The notes under the pieces are model-generated. The model did not search any database. It had not been told where the DNA came from and was given only the letters and a program-made list of their open reading frames with translations. From positions 947,501 to 1,011,500 of the forward strand of contig NC_014484.1 of NCBI RefSeq assembly GCF_000147075.1: a DNA stretch of 64,000 nt, given 5' to 3'. The position numbers were made by a program, and so were the translations under genes. Below, piece after piece: positions 25,113-32,696 of the stretch; within the stretch, counting starts at the first letter, position 1; every line of letters starts with the position of its first letter. This stretch comes from Spirochaeta thermophila DSM 6192 (lineage in GTDB: Bacteria; Spirochaetota; Spirochaetia; Winmispirales; Winmispiraceae).

Positions 25113-25433
25113 ATGGATTTTCTTGCAAAACTCAGGGAGTTGGTGGACAAGGGAGTAGACGTGTCGGCGGAATTCCTCGCCAAGGCCAAGGCCAAGGCCG
25201 AGGAGGCGGGAGAGAAGGGTGCGCTCAGGGTCGAGATCTATCAACTCGAGCAAAAGGCCAAGCAGGTGAGCACCCTGCTCGGGGCGGAAGTGTACCACGC
25301 CTTCATCGAGAAGGGACAGAAGACCATCACCGCCGAGTCCCCGGCGATACGGGACCATCTCGAGGAGCTCTCGCGTCTCCGTTCCTTGCTCGAGACCAAA
25401 CAGCGGCGTCTCGAGGAGTTGTCGGATACATAA
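25113..25433 (+). CDS. small helical protein of unknown function
   Basis: A 106-residue protein, almost entirely helical and charged, with an Ala/Lys/Glu-rich N-terminal half (FLAKAKAKAEEAGEKG) and a predicted coiled coil at the C-terminus (LRSLLETKQRRLEEL). The segment IYQLEQKAKQVSTLLGAEVY is reminiscent of small bacterial proteins that usually end in a zinc ribbon, but no Cys pairs are present. The longer upstream frame is ruled out by AGGAGG 6 nt before this ATG. I do not recognise a function. Confidence 0.7.
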   Translation: MDFLAKLRELVDKGVDVSAEFLAKAKAKAEEAGEKGALRVEIYQLEQKAKQVSTLLGAEVYHAFIEKGQKTITAESPAIRDHLEELSRLRSLLETKQRRLEELSDT

Positions 25434-25449
25434 CCTCGCGGGTTTCCTC

Positions 25450-25478
25450 TTGCACAATACCATATCCTCCCTTATTCT
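25450..25478 (+). promoter_or_regulatory. cheW promoter
   Basis: -35 TTGCAC (25450-25455), 17-nt spacer, -10 TATTCT (25473-25478). The start point is near 25485, ahead of GAAGGGGGAAG and the ATG at 25496. Confidence 0.5.
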
Positions 25479-25495
25479 ATGGGGAAGGGGGAAGC

Positions 25496-25975
25496 ATGGC
25501 CGAACAGGATCAACTCCAACTGGTGACGTTTCAGCTCGGGAACGAGATCTACGGCGTGGATATCTTCGATGTGCGGGAGATCCAGCGGAGGCAAGAGGTC
25601 CGTCCCATTCCCAACGCCCCTCCTTTCATCGAGGGTATCTTCAAGTTGCGGAAGGATATCATCCCGGTGATCAACCTCCACAGGCGGTTCCACATCCCGG
25701 AGCCCGAACTCTCGGAGGAGGATCGCCTCCTCAGTGGAATACTCATCCTCGAGATCGACAGGAACAAGATAGGGGTCCTCATCGACAAGGTGCTCAGGGT
25801 GGTCTCCATTCCGCACGAGAAGGTGCAGCCTCCTCCCGAGGTCTTCACCGGTATCGGTACCGAGTACATCGAGGGGGTGGTCCAGCAGGAGGATGGGTAC
25901 CTCATCGTTCTGGATGTCCACAGACTCTTCAGCCCCAAGGAGCTCAGGCAGATTGAACGCACCATTGCAAGGTAA
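25496..25975 (+). CDS. cheW: chemotaxis coupling protein CheW
   Basis: A 159-residue CheW that links chemoreceptors to the CheA kinase in the cytoplasmic receptor array. The fold opens LQLVTFQLGNEIYGVDI and shows the conserved interface segment RPIPNAPPFIEGIFKLRKDIIPVINLH (in part) and GVLIDKVLRVVSI. The frame extends upstream through the small helical gene region, but the ATG with a purine-rich site at 25496 is the natural start. It leads a cluster with a DegT-like gene, nadK and recN; I recall a similar order in Treponema. Confidence 0.93.
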   Translation: MAEQDQLQLVTFQLGNEIYGVDIFDVREIQRRQEVRPIPNAPPFIEGIFKLRKDIIPVINLHRRFHIPEPELSEEDRLLSGILILEIDRNKIGVLIDKVLRVVSIPHEKVQPPPEVFTGIGTEYIEGVVQQEDGYLIVLDVHRLFSPKELRQIERTIAR

Positions 25976-25985
25976 GGGGTCCGGC

Positions 25986-27002
25986 ATGTCGATTCCTCTG
26001 TTCCGTCCCTCAATCCGACGGAGGGACATGGAGGCCGTGCTCGCACAGATGGTCGACGAACGCCTCGCCCCGGGTGAGGTCTCCAGGACCTTCGCGAGGG
26101 ATCTCTCGAAGGTCCTCGGTGCAGTCGACGGGGTGGCCTTTCGGGAGTACGAGCGTGCCCTCCTCACACTGATGGGGGTGCTCGAGCTCTCTCCCGGTGA
26201 CCGCATCCTTGCCTCGCCCCTCCTTCCGGCTGTGTACGGTGAGGTGTGGGCGCGGTTAGGGGTGGACGTGGTGGTGGCCGACGTGGATCCGAGGACGGGT
26301 GATCCCCGGGGGGTCGAGGACCTCGTGGACGGGGTGAGGGCGGTCTTCTGGAATCTCCCTCTGGGGGTGGTGCCGCACATGGGCACGCTCGCCTCCCTGG
26401 GGGTACCGCTCGTCCTGGATGTGTCCCAGGGGGTGGGGGCATCGTGGGAAGGCGCGCCGGTGGGGACGTCCGCCTCCTACGTGGTGGTGAGCCTCGAGTC
26501 GGATGGGATCATCACCACCGGGGGTGGTGCGGTGATCGGGGGATGCGGGAGGAAGGAGGCCCAGGTCCTTGCCCGGGTGAGGGCGGAGATCCATTTCGGC
26601 AACCTCCTCTCGGACATGAACGCCGCGCTCGGCATGACACAGCTCGCCCAGCTCGACGAGTTCCTGGAACGGCGCAGGGGGATCTGGGATGTCTACCTCG
26701 ATGCCCTCATGAGGTCCCGACATTCGGGCTTCTCCTCCGTCCACGAAGGGGCTGTGTCGGTGCCTTGGACATTTCCCGTTCTCCTCTCCTCGGAACGGAA
26801 GGCGGCCTTCCAGTATGCGAAGAAACAGGGGGTGGAGGCGGGCGACGCCTTCCAGGATACGCTCATCGCCTGTTTCGATGTGGGAAGGTCGTGTCCGGGA
26901 GCGGAGGAACTCCTCCGTCGGTGTCTCATCTTCCCGCTCTATCCCATCATGTCCAGGGAGCGGGTCCAGCGGGTGGCGCGTGTGATCGCCTCCCTCCCTT
27001 GA
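25986..27002 (+). CDS. DegT/DnrJ-family protein lacking the PLP lysine
   Basis: A 338-residue protein with the overall pattern of sugar aminotransferases of the DegT/DnrJ/EryC1/StrS fold: N-terminal PLFRPSIRRRD, GDRILASPLLPAVY, PLVLDVSQGVGASWEG and C-terminal RCLIFPLYPIMSRERV. The usual active-site stretch S-x5-K-N-x-G-E-G-G reads SLESDGIITTGGGAVI (from about residue 168), so the Lys that binds pyridoxal phosphate is missing. It is therefore unlikely to be a normal aminotransferase; a non-catalytic or altered function is inferred. The ATG at 25986 follows AGGGG. It is embedded between cheW and nadK. Confidence 0.78.
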   Translation: MSIPLFRPSIRRRDMEAVLAQMVDERLAPGEVSRTFARDLSKVLGAVDGVAFREYERALLTLMGVLELSPGDRILASPLLPAVYGEVWARLGVDVVVADVDPRTGDPRGVEDLVDGVRAVFWNLPLGVVPHMGTLASLGVPLVLDVSQGVGASWEGAPVGTSASYVVVSLESDGIITTGGGAVIGGCGRKEAQVLARVRAEIHFGNLLSDMNAALGMTQLAQLDEFLERRRGIWDVYLDALMRSRHSGFSSVHEGAVSVPWTFPVLLSSERKAAFQYAKKQGVEAGDAFQDTLIACFDVGRSCPGAEELLRRCLIFPLYPIMSRERVQRVARVIASLP

Positions 27003-27016
27003 ATCCGGGTGGACGT

Positions 27017-27862
27017 ATGCCAGATGTCGTGGTGATCGCAAATCTCGAGAAGCCGCGTACTCCTCGTATCCTCCATGAGGTGGAGGAGCGTCTCAGGGGG
27101 GAAGGGCTTTCGTACCGCGTGCTCGGTCTGGAGGGGTCACTCCCTGAAGCCTCCCTCGACGGCGCGCGGTTGGCGATCTCCATAGGAGGCGACGGTACGG
27201 TTCTCTACAGCGCGAGGCTCGTGGCTTCCCACGGGGTACCGCTTCTGCCGATCAACGCCGGGAGGTTGGGCTTCCTCGCGGAGCTCGGCGAGGGGGAGTG
27301 GAGCGAGGTCTTCTCTTCCTGGAAGGAGGGGGAGGCCCTTGTGAGCGAGCGTCTCATGCTCAAGGCCACGGTCTCCAGGGGTGGGGAGGTGGTCGCCTCG
27401 TGCATCGGGCTCAACGATGCGGTGATCTCTTCGTCCGGTATCTCGAAGATCGTGCGTCTCTCGGTGGTCATGCACTCCTGTACCATGGGCGAGTACCATG
27501 CCGACGGGGTGATCATCGCCACGCCCACGGGGTCCACGGCCTACTCGGCCGCGGCCGGAGGCCCCATCCTCCATCCCGAGGTGCCGGCCTTCATCGTCAC
27601 GCCCATCTGTGCCCTCTCGCTCGCGAGCAGGCCGGTGGTGACCCCTTCTTCCGAGCCGGTGATCGCCCGGGTGCATCACCACCTGCGTACGGGGGTGCTC
27701 CTCACCATAGACGGGCAGGAGGTGGTGGAGCTCGCTCCCGGCGACGAGGTGCGGGTGGAGGATGCGGGGATCAGGGCGCGCCTCCTGCTGTCTCCGCGGT
27801 GGACGTTCTACGACGTGCTCCGGACCAAACTCGGATGGTCGGGAGGACCGGTGTATGCTTGA
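27017..27862 (+). CDS. nadK: NAD kinase
   Basis: A 281-residue ATP-NAD kinase making NADP. The catalytic GGDGT motif is near residue 57, followed by NAGRLGFLAE, CIGLNDAVIS and the nucleotide-binding HADGVIIATPTGSTAYS. The frame extends well upstream within the DegT-like gene; the ATG at 27017 has GGGTGG before it and gives the family length. It overlaps recN by 8 nt. The nadK-recN pairing is common in bacteria. Confidence 0.95.
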   Translation: MPDVVVIANLEKPRTPRILHEVEERLRGEGLSYRVLGLEGSLPEASLDGARLAISIGGDGTVLYSARLVASHGVPLLPINAGRLGFLAELGEGEWSEVFSSWKEGEALVSERLMLKATVSRGGEVVASCIGLNDAVISSSGISKIVRLSVVMHSCTMGEYHADGVIIATPTGSTAYSAAAGGPILHPEVPAFIVTPICALSLASRPVVTPSSEPVIARVHHHLRTGVLLTIDGQEVVELAPGDEVRVEDAGIRARLLLSPRWTFYDVLRTKLGWSGGPVYA

Positions 27863-29552
27863 GCAGCTCTCGGTGCGTAACTATGCGATCATGCGTGAGC
27901 TCGTGGTGGACTTTTCCTCGGGGTTCACGGTCCTCACGGGTGAGACCGGGGCGGGGAAGTCCATACTCATAGGGGCGTTGGGGCTCCTCGGCGGGGGCAA
28001 GGCGGATGCGGATGTGGTGCGCGCCGGGCAGGAGCAGGCCGAGGTGGCGGGGGTCTTCGTGGTGGAGGGCAATCGGGAGGCCCTGGCCTGGCTCGGGGCA
28101 CGCGAGATTGAACCCGAGGACGGCCGGGTGGTGGTGCGGCGGGTGGTCAGGAGTTCCGGTCGGTCGAGCGCCTTCATCCAGGCCGCGCCGGTGACGGTCG
28201 CGGACCTCGCGGAGTTCTCGGGGTTCCTCTTCGACATCCACGGTCAGCACGAGCACCAGTCGCTCTTCAGAACCGAGTTGCATCGGCAGTACCTGGATGC
28301 CTTCGGCGGGTTGGAGGGGGATGCGGCCGCGTACGCGGAGGTCTTCAGGCGGCTCACCGAGCGGCGGCGTGAGCTCGAGGATCTCCTCTCCAAGGAGCGG
28401 GACCTCGTACGGGAGCGGGAGCTCCTCGCCCATGCGGTGGAGGAGATCGAGGCGGCACGGCTCACACCGGGCGAGGACGAACAGGTGGAGCAGGAGCTCT
28501 CCCTCCTTTCCCACCTCGAGCAGGTGGCCGAGGACCTCAAGGACTTCTTCTCCCTCGCGACCGAGGGACCACAGGCGGTGCTTCCCGCCCTCAAACAGAT
28601 GCGGAGGCTCCTCGGTCAGGTGGAGCGGGTGGACAGGAGGGTGGAGCCCCTGGGGGCACGTCTCGAGAGCGCCTACTACGAGCTCGAGGATGTGACGGAG
28701 CAGATCAGGTCGTATCGGGAGGGGCTCGATTTCTCTCCCGAGCGGCTCGAGGCGGTGGCGGAGCGGAGCGCGCTCATCCAGCGCCTCAAGCGCAAGTACG
28801 GCGACACCGTGGAGGAGGTGCTCTCCTTCCTCGAGGAGGCGCGCCGGAAGCTCTCGAGGCTCGAGTCGTACGATGAGGAGACGGCCCGTCTCAGGATGGA
28901 GGTGGAGGAGCTCCAGCGGGAGGTGCTCCGACGGGCAAAGGCCCTCATGGAGGCCCGCGTCCGGGTGGGCGAGGAGTTCGCCCGGAGGGTGGAGACGATC
29001 ATCCGCTCGCTGGGGATGCAGAAGGCACGGTTCTCCGTCCAGGTGGAGCAGCGTCTCTCGGAGCGGGGGGCGCCCGTGTGCACCCCTTCGGGTATGGACC
29101 GGGTGGAGTTCCTCATCGCCCCCAATCCGGGTGAAGACTTCAAGCCTCTCCGAAAGATCGCCTCTGGTGGTGAGATCTCCCGGGTGATGCTCGCCATAAA
29201 GACCCTCACGGCGCAGAGCGATCCCATCGCCACCCTCGTGTTCGACGAGGTGGATACGGGTATAGGGGGGGAGGTGGCCCTCGCGGTGGGCGAGTACCTC
29301 TACGAGGTGGCCAGGTACAAGCAGGTGCTCTGTATCACGCACATCGCATCGATCGCCGCCAGGGGGGATCGTCACCTGGTGGTGCGCAAGCGGGTTGAGG
29401 GAAACGAGACTATGGCCGATATTGAATATGTGGAAGGGGATGACCGGGAGGAGGAACTGGCGCGCATGCTCTCGGGGGACGTGGACAGCAGGGTCTCGCG
29501 GGAGCATGCACGGGAGCTACTCATGAAGTACGGAGGATCCACGCGTGGCTAA
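27855..29552 (+). CDS. recN: DNA repair ATPase RecN
   Basis: A 565-residue SMC-like ATPase acting in double-strand-break repair. The N-terminal MLEQLSVRNYAIMRELVVDF leads into Walker A GETGAGKSI. Then come IHGQHEHQSL, long central coiled coils (about residues 150-380), the signature-type SGGEISRVMLAIK, Walker B DEVDTGIGG and the switch ITHIASIAA. The start at 27855 overlaps nadK by 8 nt, and the end overlaps the next gene by 8 nt. Confidence 0.96.
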   Translation: MLEQLSVRNYAIMRELVVDFSSGFTVLTGETGAGKSILIGALGLLGGGKADADVVRAGQEQAEVAGVFVVEGNREALAWLGAREIEPEDGRVVVRRVVRSSGRSSAFIQAAPVTVADLAEFSGFLFDIHGQHEHQSLFRTELHRQYLDAFGGLEGDAAAYAEVFRRLTERRRELEDLLSKERDLVRERELLAHAVEEIEAARLTPGEDEQVEQELSLLSHLEQVAEDLKDFFSLATEGPQAVLPALKQMRRLLGQVERVDRRVEPLGARLESAYYELEDVTEQIRSYREGLDFSPERLEAVAERSALIQRLKRKYGDTVEEVLSFLEEARRKLSRLESYDEETARLRMEVEELQREVLRRAKALMEARVRVGEEFARRVETIIRSLGMQKARFSVQVEQRLSERGAPVCTPSGMDRVEFLIAPNPGEDFKPLRKIASGGEISRVMLAIKTLTAQSDPIATLVFDEVDTGIGGEVALAVGEYLYEVARYKQVLCITHIASIAARGDRHLVVRKRVEGNETMADIEYVEGDDREEELARMLSGDVDSRVSREHARELLMKYGGSTRG

Positions 29553-30378
29553 GGTGAGCGCCGAGGCACGGGCGCGCTACACGGAGCGTATTCGGAAGTA
29601 TACGAGCAGGCTCGAGCAGCTCTCGGCGAGGGAGCGGAACCTGTCGGCCATCGTCTCGAAGGCCGATTCGGGGTTCGAGGTGCAGAAGCTCGCCCTCGCG
29701 GAACTTCTCCTCAACAAGGTCTCCTGCTACCTGGTGATGGACGCGCTCTCGGAGAGGCTCCTGGGGGTGAAGAACGATGGGTTCCTCAACGAGGCGAGAA
29801 AGGTGTGGTCACAGAGCGTGATCCAGATCGAGGAGGTGGTCTCCGACTTCATCGACCCTTCCATCTCCGATCTCAAGGACAGGCTGGATGCCATAAGCGG
29901 TCTGGATGAGAAGGAGCGGTTCCGCCTCATCCACAAGTTGGGGTTCGCCCTGGAGAGCGTGAGGGAGGCCTTCGGTGAGGGCTCGAAGTGGAAGTGGGCC
30001 TTCGTGGATATGGAGGCTCGATTCGCCACGGTGGCGAAGAATATCCTCGACCTGCGCACCCTGGTGGAGAAGCTCGATCCCCGGGTGGAGGGGTACAGGG
30101 AGCGGGTGCAGTACCTGGAGCTCGTGAAGCGCCTCCTCATGCAGGCGGCGGAGCGCTACAGGGAGCGCTATGAGCTGGCCACCCACAGGCTCGAGGATTT
30201 CAGGAAGGCGATCCTCTATCTCGAGAGCTACAAGCGGCTCATGATGCTCCTGGGTGAGCGCGAGGAGGTGGAGATGGTGTCGAAGAAGATCGAGGTGTGG
30301 CGTAACAAGATGGAGGACGACGAGAAGAAGATGCAGCAGAGGGGCGCTGCGGGCGGGGGACAGCCTCAGGGTGCCTGA
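29545..30378 (+). CDS. helical protein of unknown function, spirochetal type
   Basis: A 277-residue, largely alpha-helical cytoplasmic protein with coiled-coil segments (near residues 10-45 and 195-260), no signal peptide and no membrane segment. The tail is low-complexity (MQQRGAAGGGQPQG). I cannot assign a family with known function. It is translationally coupled to recN (8-nt overlap, GTG start) and closes the cheW-degT-nadK-recN group. Its 3' end overlaps the end of the convergent cdd by 13 nt. Confidence 0.75.
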   Translation: MAKVSAEARARYTERIRKYTSRLEQLSARERNLSAIVSKADSGFEVQKLALAELLLNKVSCYLVMDALSERLLGVKNDGFLNEARKVWSQSVIQIEEVVSDFIDPSISDLKDRLDAISGLDEKERFRLIHKLGFALESVREAFGEGSKWKWAFVDMEARFATVAKNILDLRTLVEKLDPRVEGYRERVQYLELVKRLLMQAAERYRERYELATHRLEDFRKAILYLESYKRLMMLLGEREEVEMVSKKIEVWRNKMEDDEKKMQQRGAAGGGQPQGA

Positions 30379-30380
30379 GG
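30364..30380. terminator. hairpin spanning two overlapping convergent stop codons
   Basis: CCTCAGG-GTG-CCTGAGG is a perfect 7-bp inverted repeat. It contains the cdd stop (30366-30368, minus) and the stop of the plus-strand gene (30376-30378). It has no T-run on either side, so its termination strength is uncertain. Confidence 0.4.
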
Positions 30381-30788
30381 GTTGAGATGGCGGAGGGAGT
30401 CGTGGGGATACAGTTCGCCCAGGGTGAATATCCTCGGTTCTCCTTCGGGATCGTGGCAGACGATCGGGGTTTCGGGGGGGAGGAACTCGCTGAGGACCTG
30501 CCTGCAGGCCCCGCAGGGGGTGAGGAGGGTGGGGACGTCGGGGCTGTAGATGGCGAGGGCGGTGAATGCGCGTCGGCCTTCGAGGAGGGCGCGGAACAGG
30601 GCGGTGCGTTCGGCGCACACGGTGAGGCCGTACGATCGGTTCTCCATGTTGGCTCCTTGGACGATGGTGCCGTCGTCGCAGAGGAGGGCTGCGCCCACGT
30701 GGATGTGGGAGTAGGGGGCGTAGGCGAGGCCGGCGGCGGTGTGTGCGGCGGTGAGGAGTGCCTCGATGTGTCGGGGGTCGAGGGGCAT
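30366..30788 (-). CDS. cdd: cytidine deaminase
   Basis: A 140-residue homotetrameric-type cytidine deaminase for pyrimidine salvage. Zinc-site motifs are CAERTALF (Cys and proton-shuttle Glu) and PCGACRQVL (two Cys). The N-terminal YAPYSHIHVGAALL is typical. GGAGG lies 6 nt before the ATG at 30788; the long upstream open frame on this strand is an artefact of GC-rich sequence. Codon use is strongly biased to G/C at third positions, like the neighbouring gene at 30859. Confidence 0.95.
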   Translation of the reverse strand: MPLDPRHIEALLTAAHTAAGLAYAPYSHIHVGAALLCDDGTIVQGANMENRSYGLTVCAERTALFRALLEGRRAFTALAIYSPDVPTLLTPCGACRQVLSEFLPPETPIVCHDPEGEPRIFTLGELYPHDSLRHLNPQAP

Positions 30789-30811
30789 GAGGGCCTCCGG
30801 ATCCAGTTTTG

Positions 30812-30841
30812 TTGACAGTCTTCCTTCCGATTTTATAGGAT
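30812..30841 (+). promoter_or_regulatory. promoter upstream of G-rich membrane-protein gene
   Basis: -35 TTGACA (30812-30817), 18-nt spacer, -10 TAGGAT (30836-30841). A 16-nt alternative uses TATAGG. The start point near 30848 is about 11 nt before the GTG at 30859. Confidence 0.45.
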
Positions 30842-30858
30842 AGTCCCGGGAGTGGGAA

Positions 30859-31851
30859 GTGAGTCGAGCAGGTGTCTTCTGGATCCTGGTGCTTTCGGTG
30901 GTGTTGTTCGTCGTCTTCCCGTACAGGGTGAGGACGGGTGTGGGATTGGTGCCGGAGTGGGGCGGAGGGGAGGGGGGGGATGTGGGGGGGGTGGTGTGGG
31001 TGTACGGCGGACCGGGGGTCGTGGGGGCGGTGGGGGAGGAGGGGTGGCGGGAAGTGAGGGGGGAGGGTGTGGTGGGGGGGAGGTGGGGTGTGGTGGCGCG
31101 GGAGGGGGATGGCTGGGTGGTGCGGGGGTGGGACGGGAGGGTGCAGGGGCGGCTCCCGGACAGAGGGGTGCCGTTCGTGAAGGATGATCGGCTCTTCATG
31201 GTGGGGCGGTTCGGGAGGAGGGTCTGGGAGTGGGGGACCGATGGGCGGGAGCGGGGGATGTGGGTCCATGCGGGGATGCTCACGGCGCTGGACGTGAGGG
31301 GGGGAGTGATGGCGTCGGGGGAGGTGGGGGGGCGGGTGGTGGTCCGGGGGAGGGGGGGTGAGGGGGTGTGGGAGGGGGGGGGAGTGGTGTACGGTGTGGC
31401 CCTCAGCCCGAATCTCTCCCTCTGTGCGGCGGTGGTGGGGCTCCACCCCCAGCAGGTGGTACTCCTCGGCATCGACGGAGGCCTCGAGGAGCGTATGCGC
31501 TTCGTCCTCGACTCCTCCTTCAGGCGTCCGGTCTTCCTTTCTTTTCTTTCAGACACCCTTCTGGGTGTGGAATCGGCGCAAGGGTTCCTCCTCGTTGATC
31601 TGAGGACCCGCGCGATCTGGACGCTTCCTCTCTCCTCTCCCCGCCTCACCGCCGCCCTGGGTGCGGATCTCCACCTGGTGGACCACGGCGATGGTCCGGG
31701 GAGGATGCTCTCCTTCATCTCATCCCTCACGCATGCGGTCCTCTTTTCCCTTCCCCTTCCTCCTCCTGCCTTCTCCGGTTCCGAAGGACGGAGGGTCTTC
31801 CTCCGCCATCCGGGAGGGGTGTTCTCCTTGTCACTGGAGGATGACGTATGA
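30859..31851 (+). CDS. membrane-anchored beta-propeller-like protein
   Basis: A 330-residue protein with one N-terminal membrane anchor (VFWILVLSVVLFVVFPY). A repetitive Gly/Val/Trp-rich part resembles blades of a WD40-like or YWTD-like propeller (VVAREGDGWVVRGWDGRV, GVALSPNLSLCAAVVGL). No catalytic motif or known family is evident. The coding strand of the first half is extraordinarily G-rich (30950-31390) with runs of 8-9 G; the second half is normal. It overlaps the next gene (ATGA), so the two probably work together. The GTG start has only a weak purine-rich site. Confidence 0.68.
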   Translation: MSRAGVFWILVLSVVLFVVFPYRVRTGVGLVPEWGGGEGGDVGGVVWVYGGPGVVGAVGEEGWREVRGEGVVGGRWGVVAREGDGWVVRGWDGRVQGRLPDRGVPFVKDDRLFMVGRFGRRVWEWGTDGRERGMWVHAGMLTALDVRGGVMASGEVGGRVVVRGRGGEGVWEGGGVVYGVALSPNLSLCAAVVGLHPQQVVLLGIDGGLEERMRFVLDSSFRRPVFLSFLSDTLLGVESAQGFLLVDLRTRAIWTLPLSSPRLTAALGADLHLVDHGDGPGRMLSFISSLTHAVLFSLPLPPPAFSGSEGRRVFLRHPGGVFSLSLEDDV

Positions 31852-32687
31852 GGAAGGCCCTCTTTCCCTTCCTGGGGGTGCTGTTCTCCTTTCTGACGTC
31901 TCCTCTCTGCGAGGCCTATCAGTGGCCCGTGGATCCCTCCTTCCTCTCCATGGGGTTCGGAAGCCATGTCGAGGGGATGACGCTCCCCGGGCTCATCTTC
32001 ACCTCACGGGGGACGGTGTCGCCAGTGGCGGCCGGTGAGGTGGTCTTCACGAGAGAGGCCGGGGATGCAGGTTCCCTTCCCCTGTGGACGTCCTCTCTCG
32101 TGGTGATCGCACACGAGGAGGACTTCTTCTCCATCTATCAGGGGCTTCCCCCTTCTCCCCTGCCCCCTGTGGCGGGGCCGATTACTCCTCTCGCCGATAT
32201 CGAAGGGACCTCGTGGTACTTCGAGCTCTTCGATCTCCGGTGGCAAAAGATTGTGAATCCCCTCATCGTCCTTCCCCCCGTCGATCCTCCCGATACCCGT
32301 CCTCCCCGTATCCTGGACCTCGTTATGGAGAGGGAGGGGGCACGGATCTCACTCCCCCCCAGGGGGGAGACCGTCATACCCCCCGGCGTGTGGAGGTTCT
32401 TCCTGCGGGCTGACGATCCTGGGCCCCTGGGAGAGGGCCTCTGGTTCCGGTGTTCACTCCTCCTCCAAGGGGTGGAGCTTTCGACGATCGAGTGGAGCAG
32501 TCTCTCCCTGGTCCAGAAGGCCCTTCTCCCCGAGGGGAGTGTGCCGGGAGAGCCTGTCTACACCGAGGACGGGTTGGTCTTTCTCGGTGCGTTCAGGCTC
32601 CTCCCAGGCCGACAGCAGCTTCGGGTCGTGGCCCGTGATCTTGCCGGAAATCTCTCCTCCCGGGTGTATCCCCTGGTCGTACGATAG
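31848..32687 (+). CDS. degenerate LytM/M23-like exported protein
   Basis: A 279-residue protein with a signal peptide (MRKALFPFLGVLFSFLTSPLCEA). The N-terminal half follows the LytM (peptidase M23) pattern: GTVSPVAAGEVVF, VVIAHEEDFFSIYQGL, then SWYFELFD and IVNPLIVLP. The metal ligands of active enzymes, His and Asp of HxxxD and the HLHFE His pair, are replaced, so it should not cleave peptidoglycan. Catalytically dead LytM proteins such as EnvC and NlpD activate amidases, so a similar role is an inference. The C-terminal half looks like Ig-type beta-sandwich sequence. It is coupled to the preceding gene. Confidence 0.72.
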   Translation: MRKALFPFLGVLFSFLTSPLCEAYQWPVDPSFLSMGFGSHVEGMTLPGLIFTSRGTVSPVAAGEVVFTREAGDAGSLPLWTSSLVVIAHEEDFFSIYQGLPPSPLPPVAGPITPLADIEGTSWYFELFDLRWQKIVNPLIVLPPVDPPDTRPPRILDLVMEREGARISLPPRGETVIPPGVWRFFLRADDPGPLGEGLWFRCSLLLQGVELSTIEWSSLSLVQKALLPEGSVPGEPVYTEDGLVFLGAFRLLPGRQQLRVVARDLAGNLSSRVYPLVVR

Positions 32688-32696
32688 GAGTGTGTG

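Noticed and set aside
30366-31967. Very long minus-strand open frame through cdd and the G-rich gene
   Set aside because: It is low-complexity Pro/Ser/Arg/Thr sequence caused by C-rich antisense codons; only the cdd part is a real protein.
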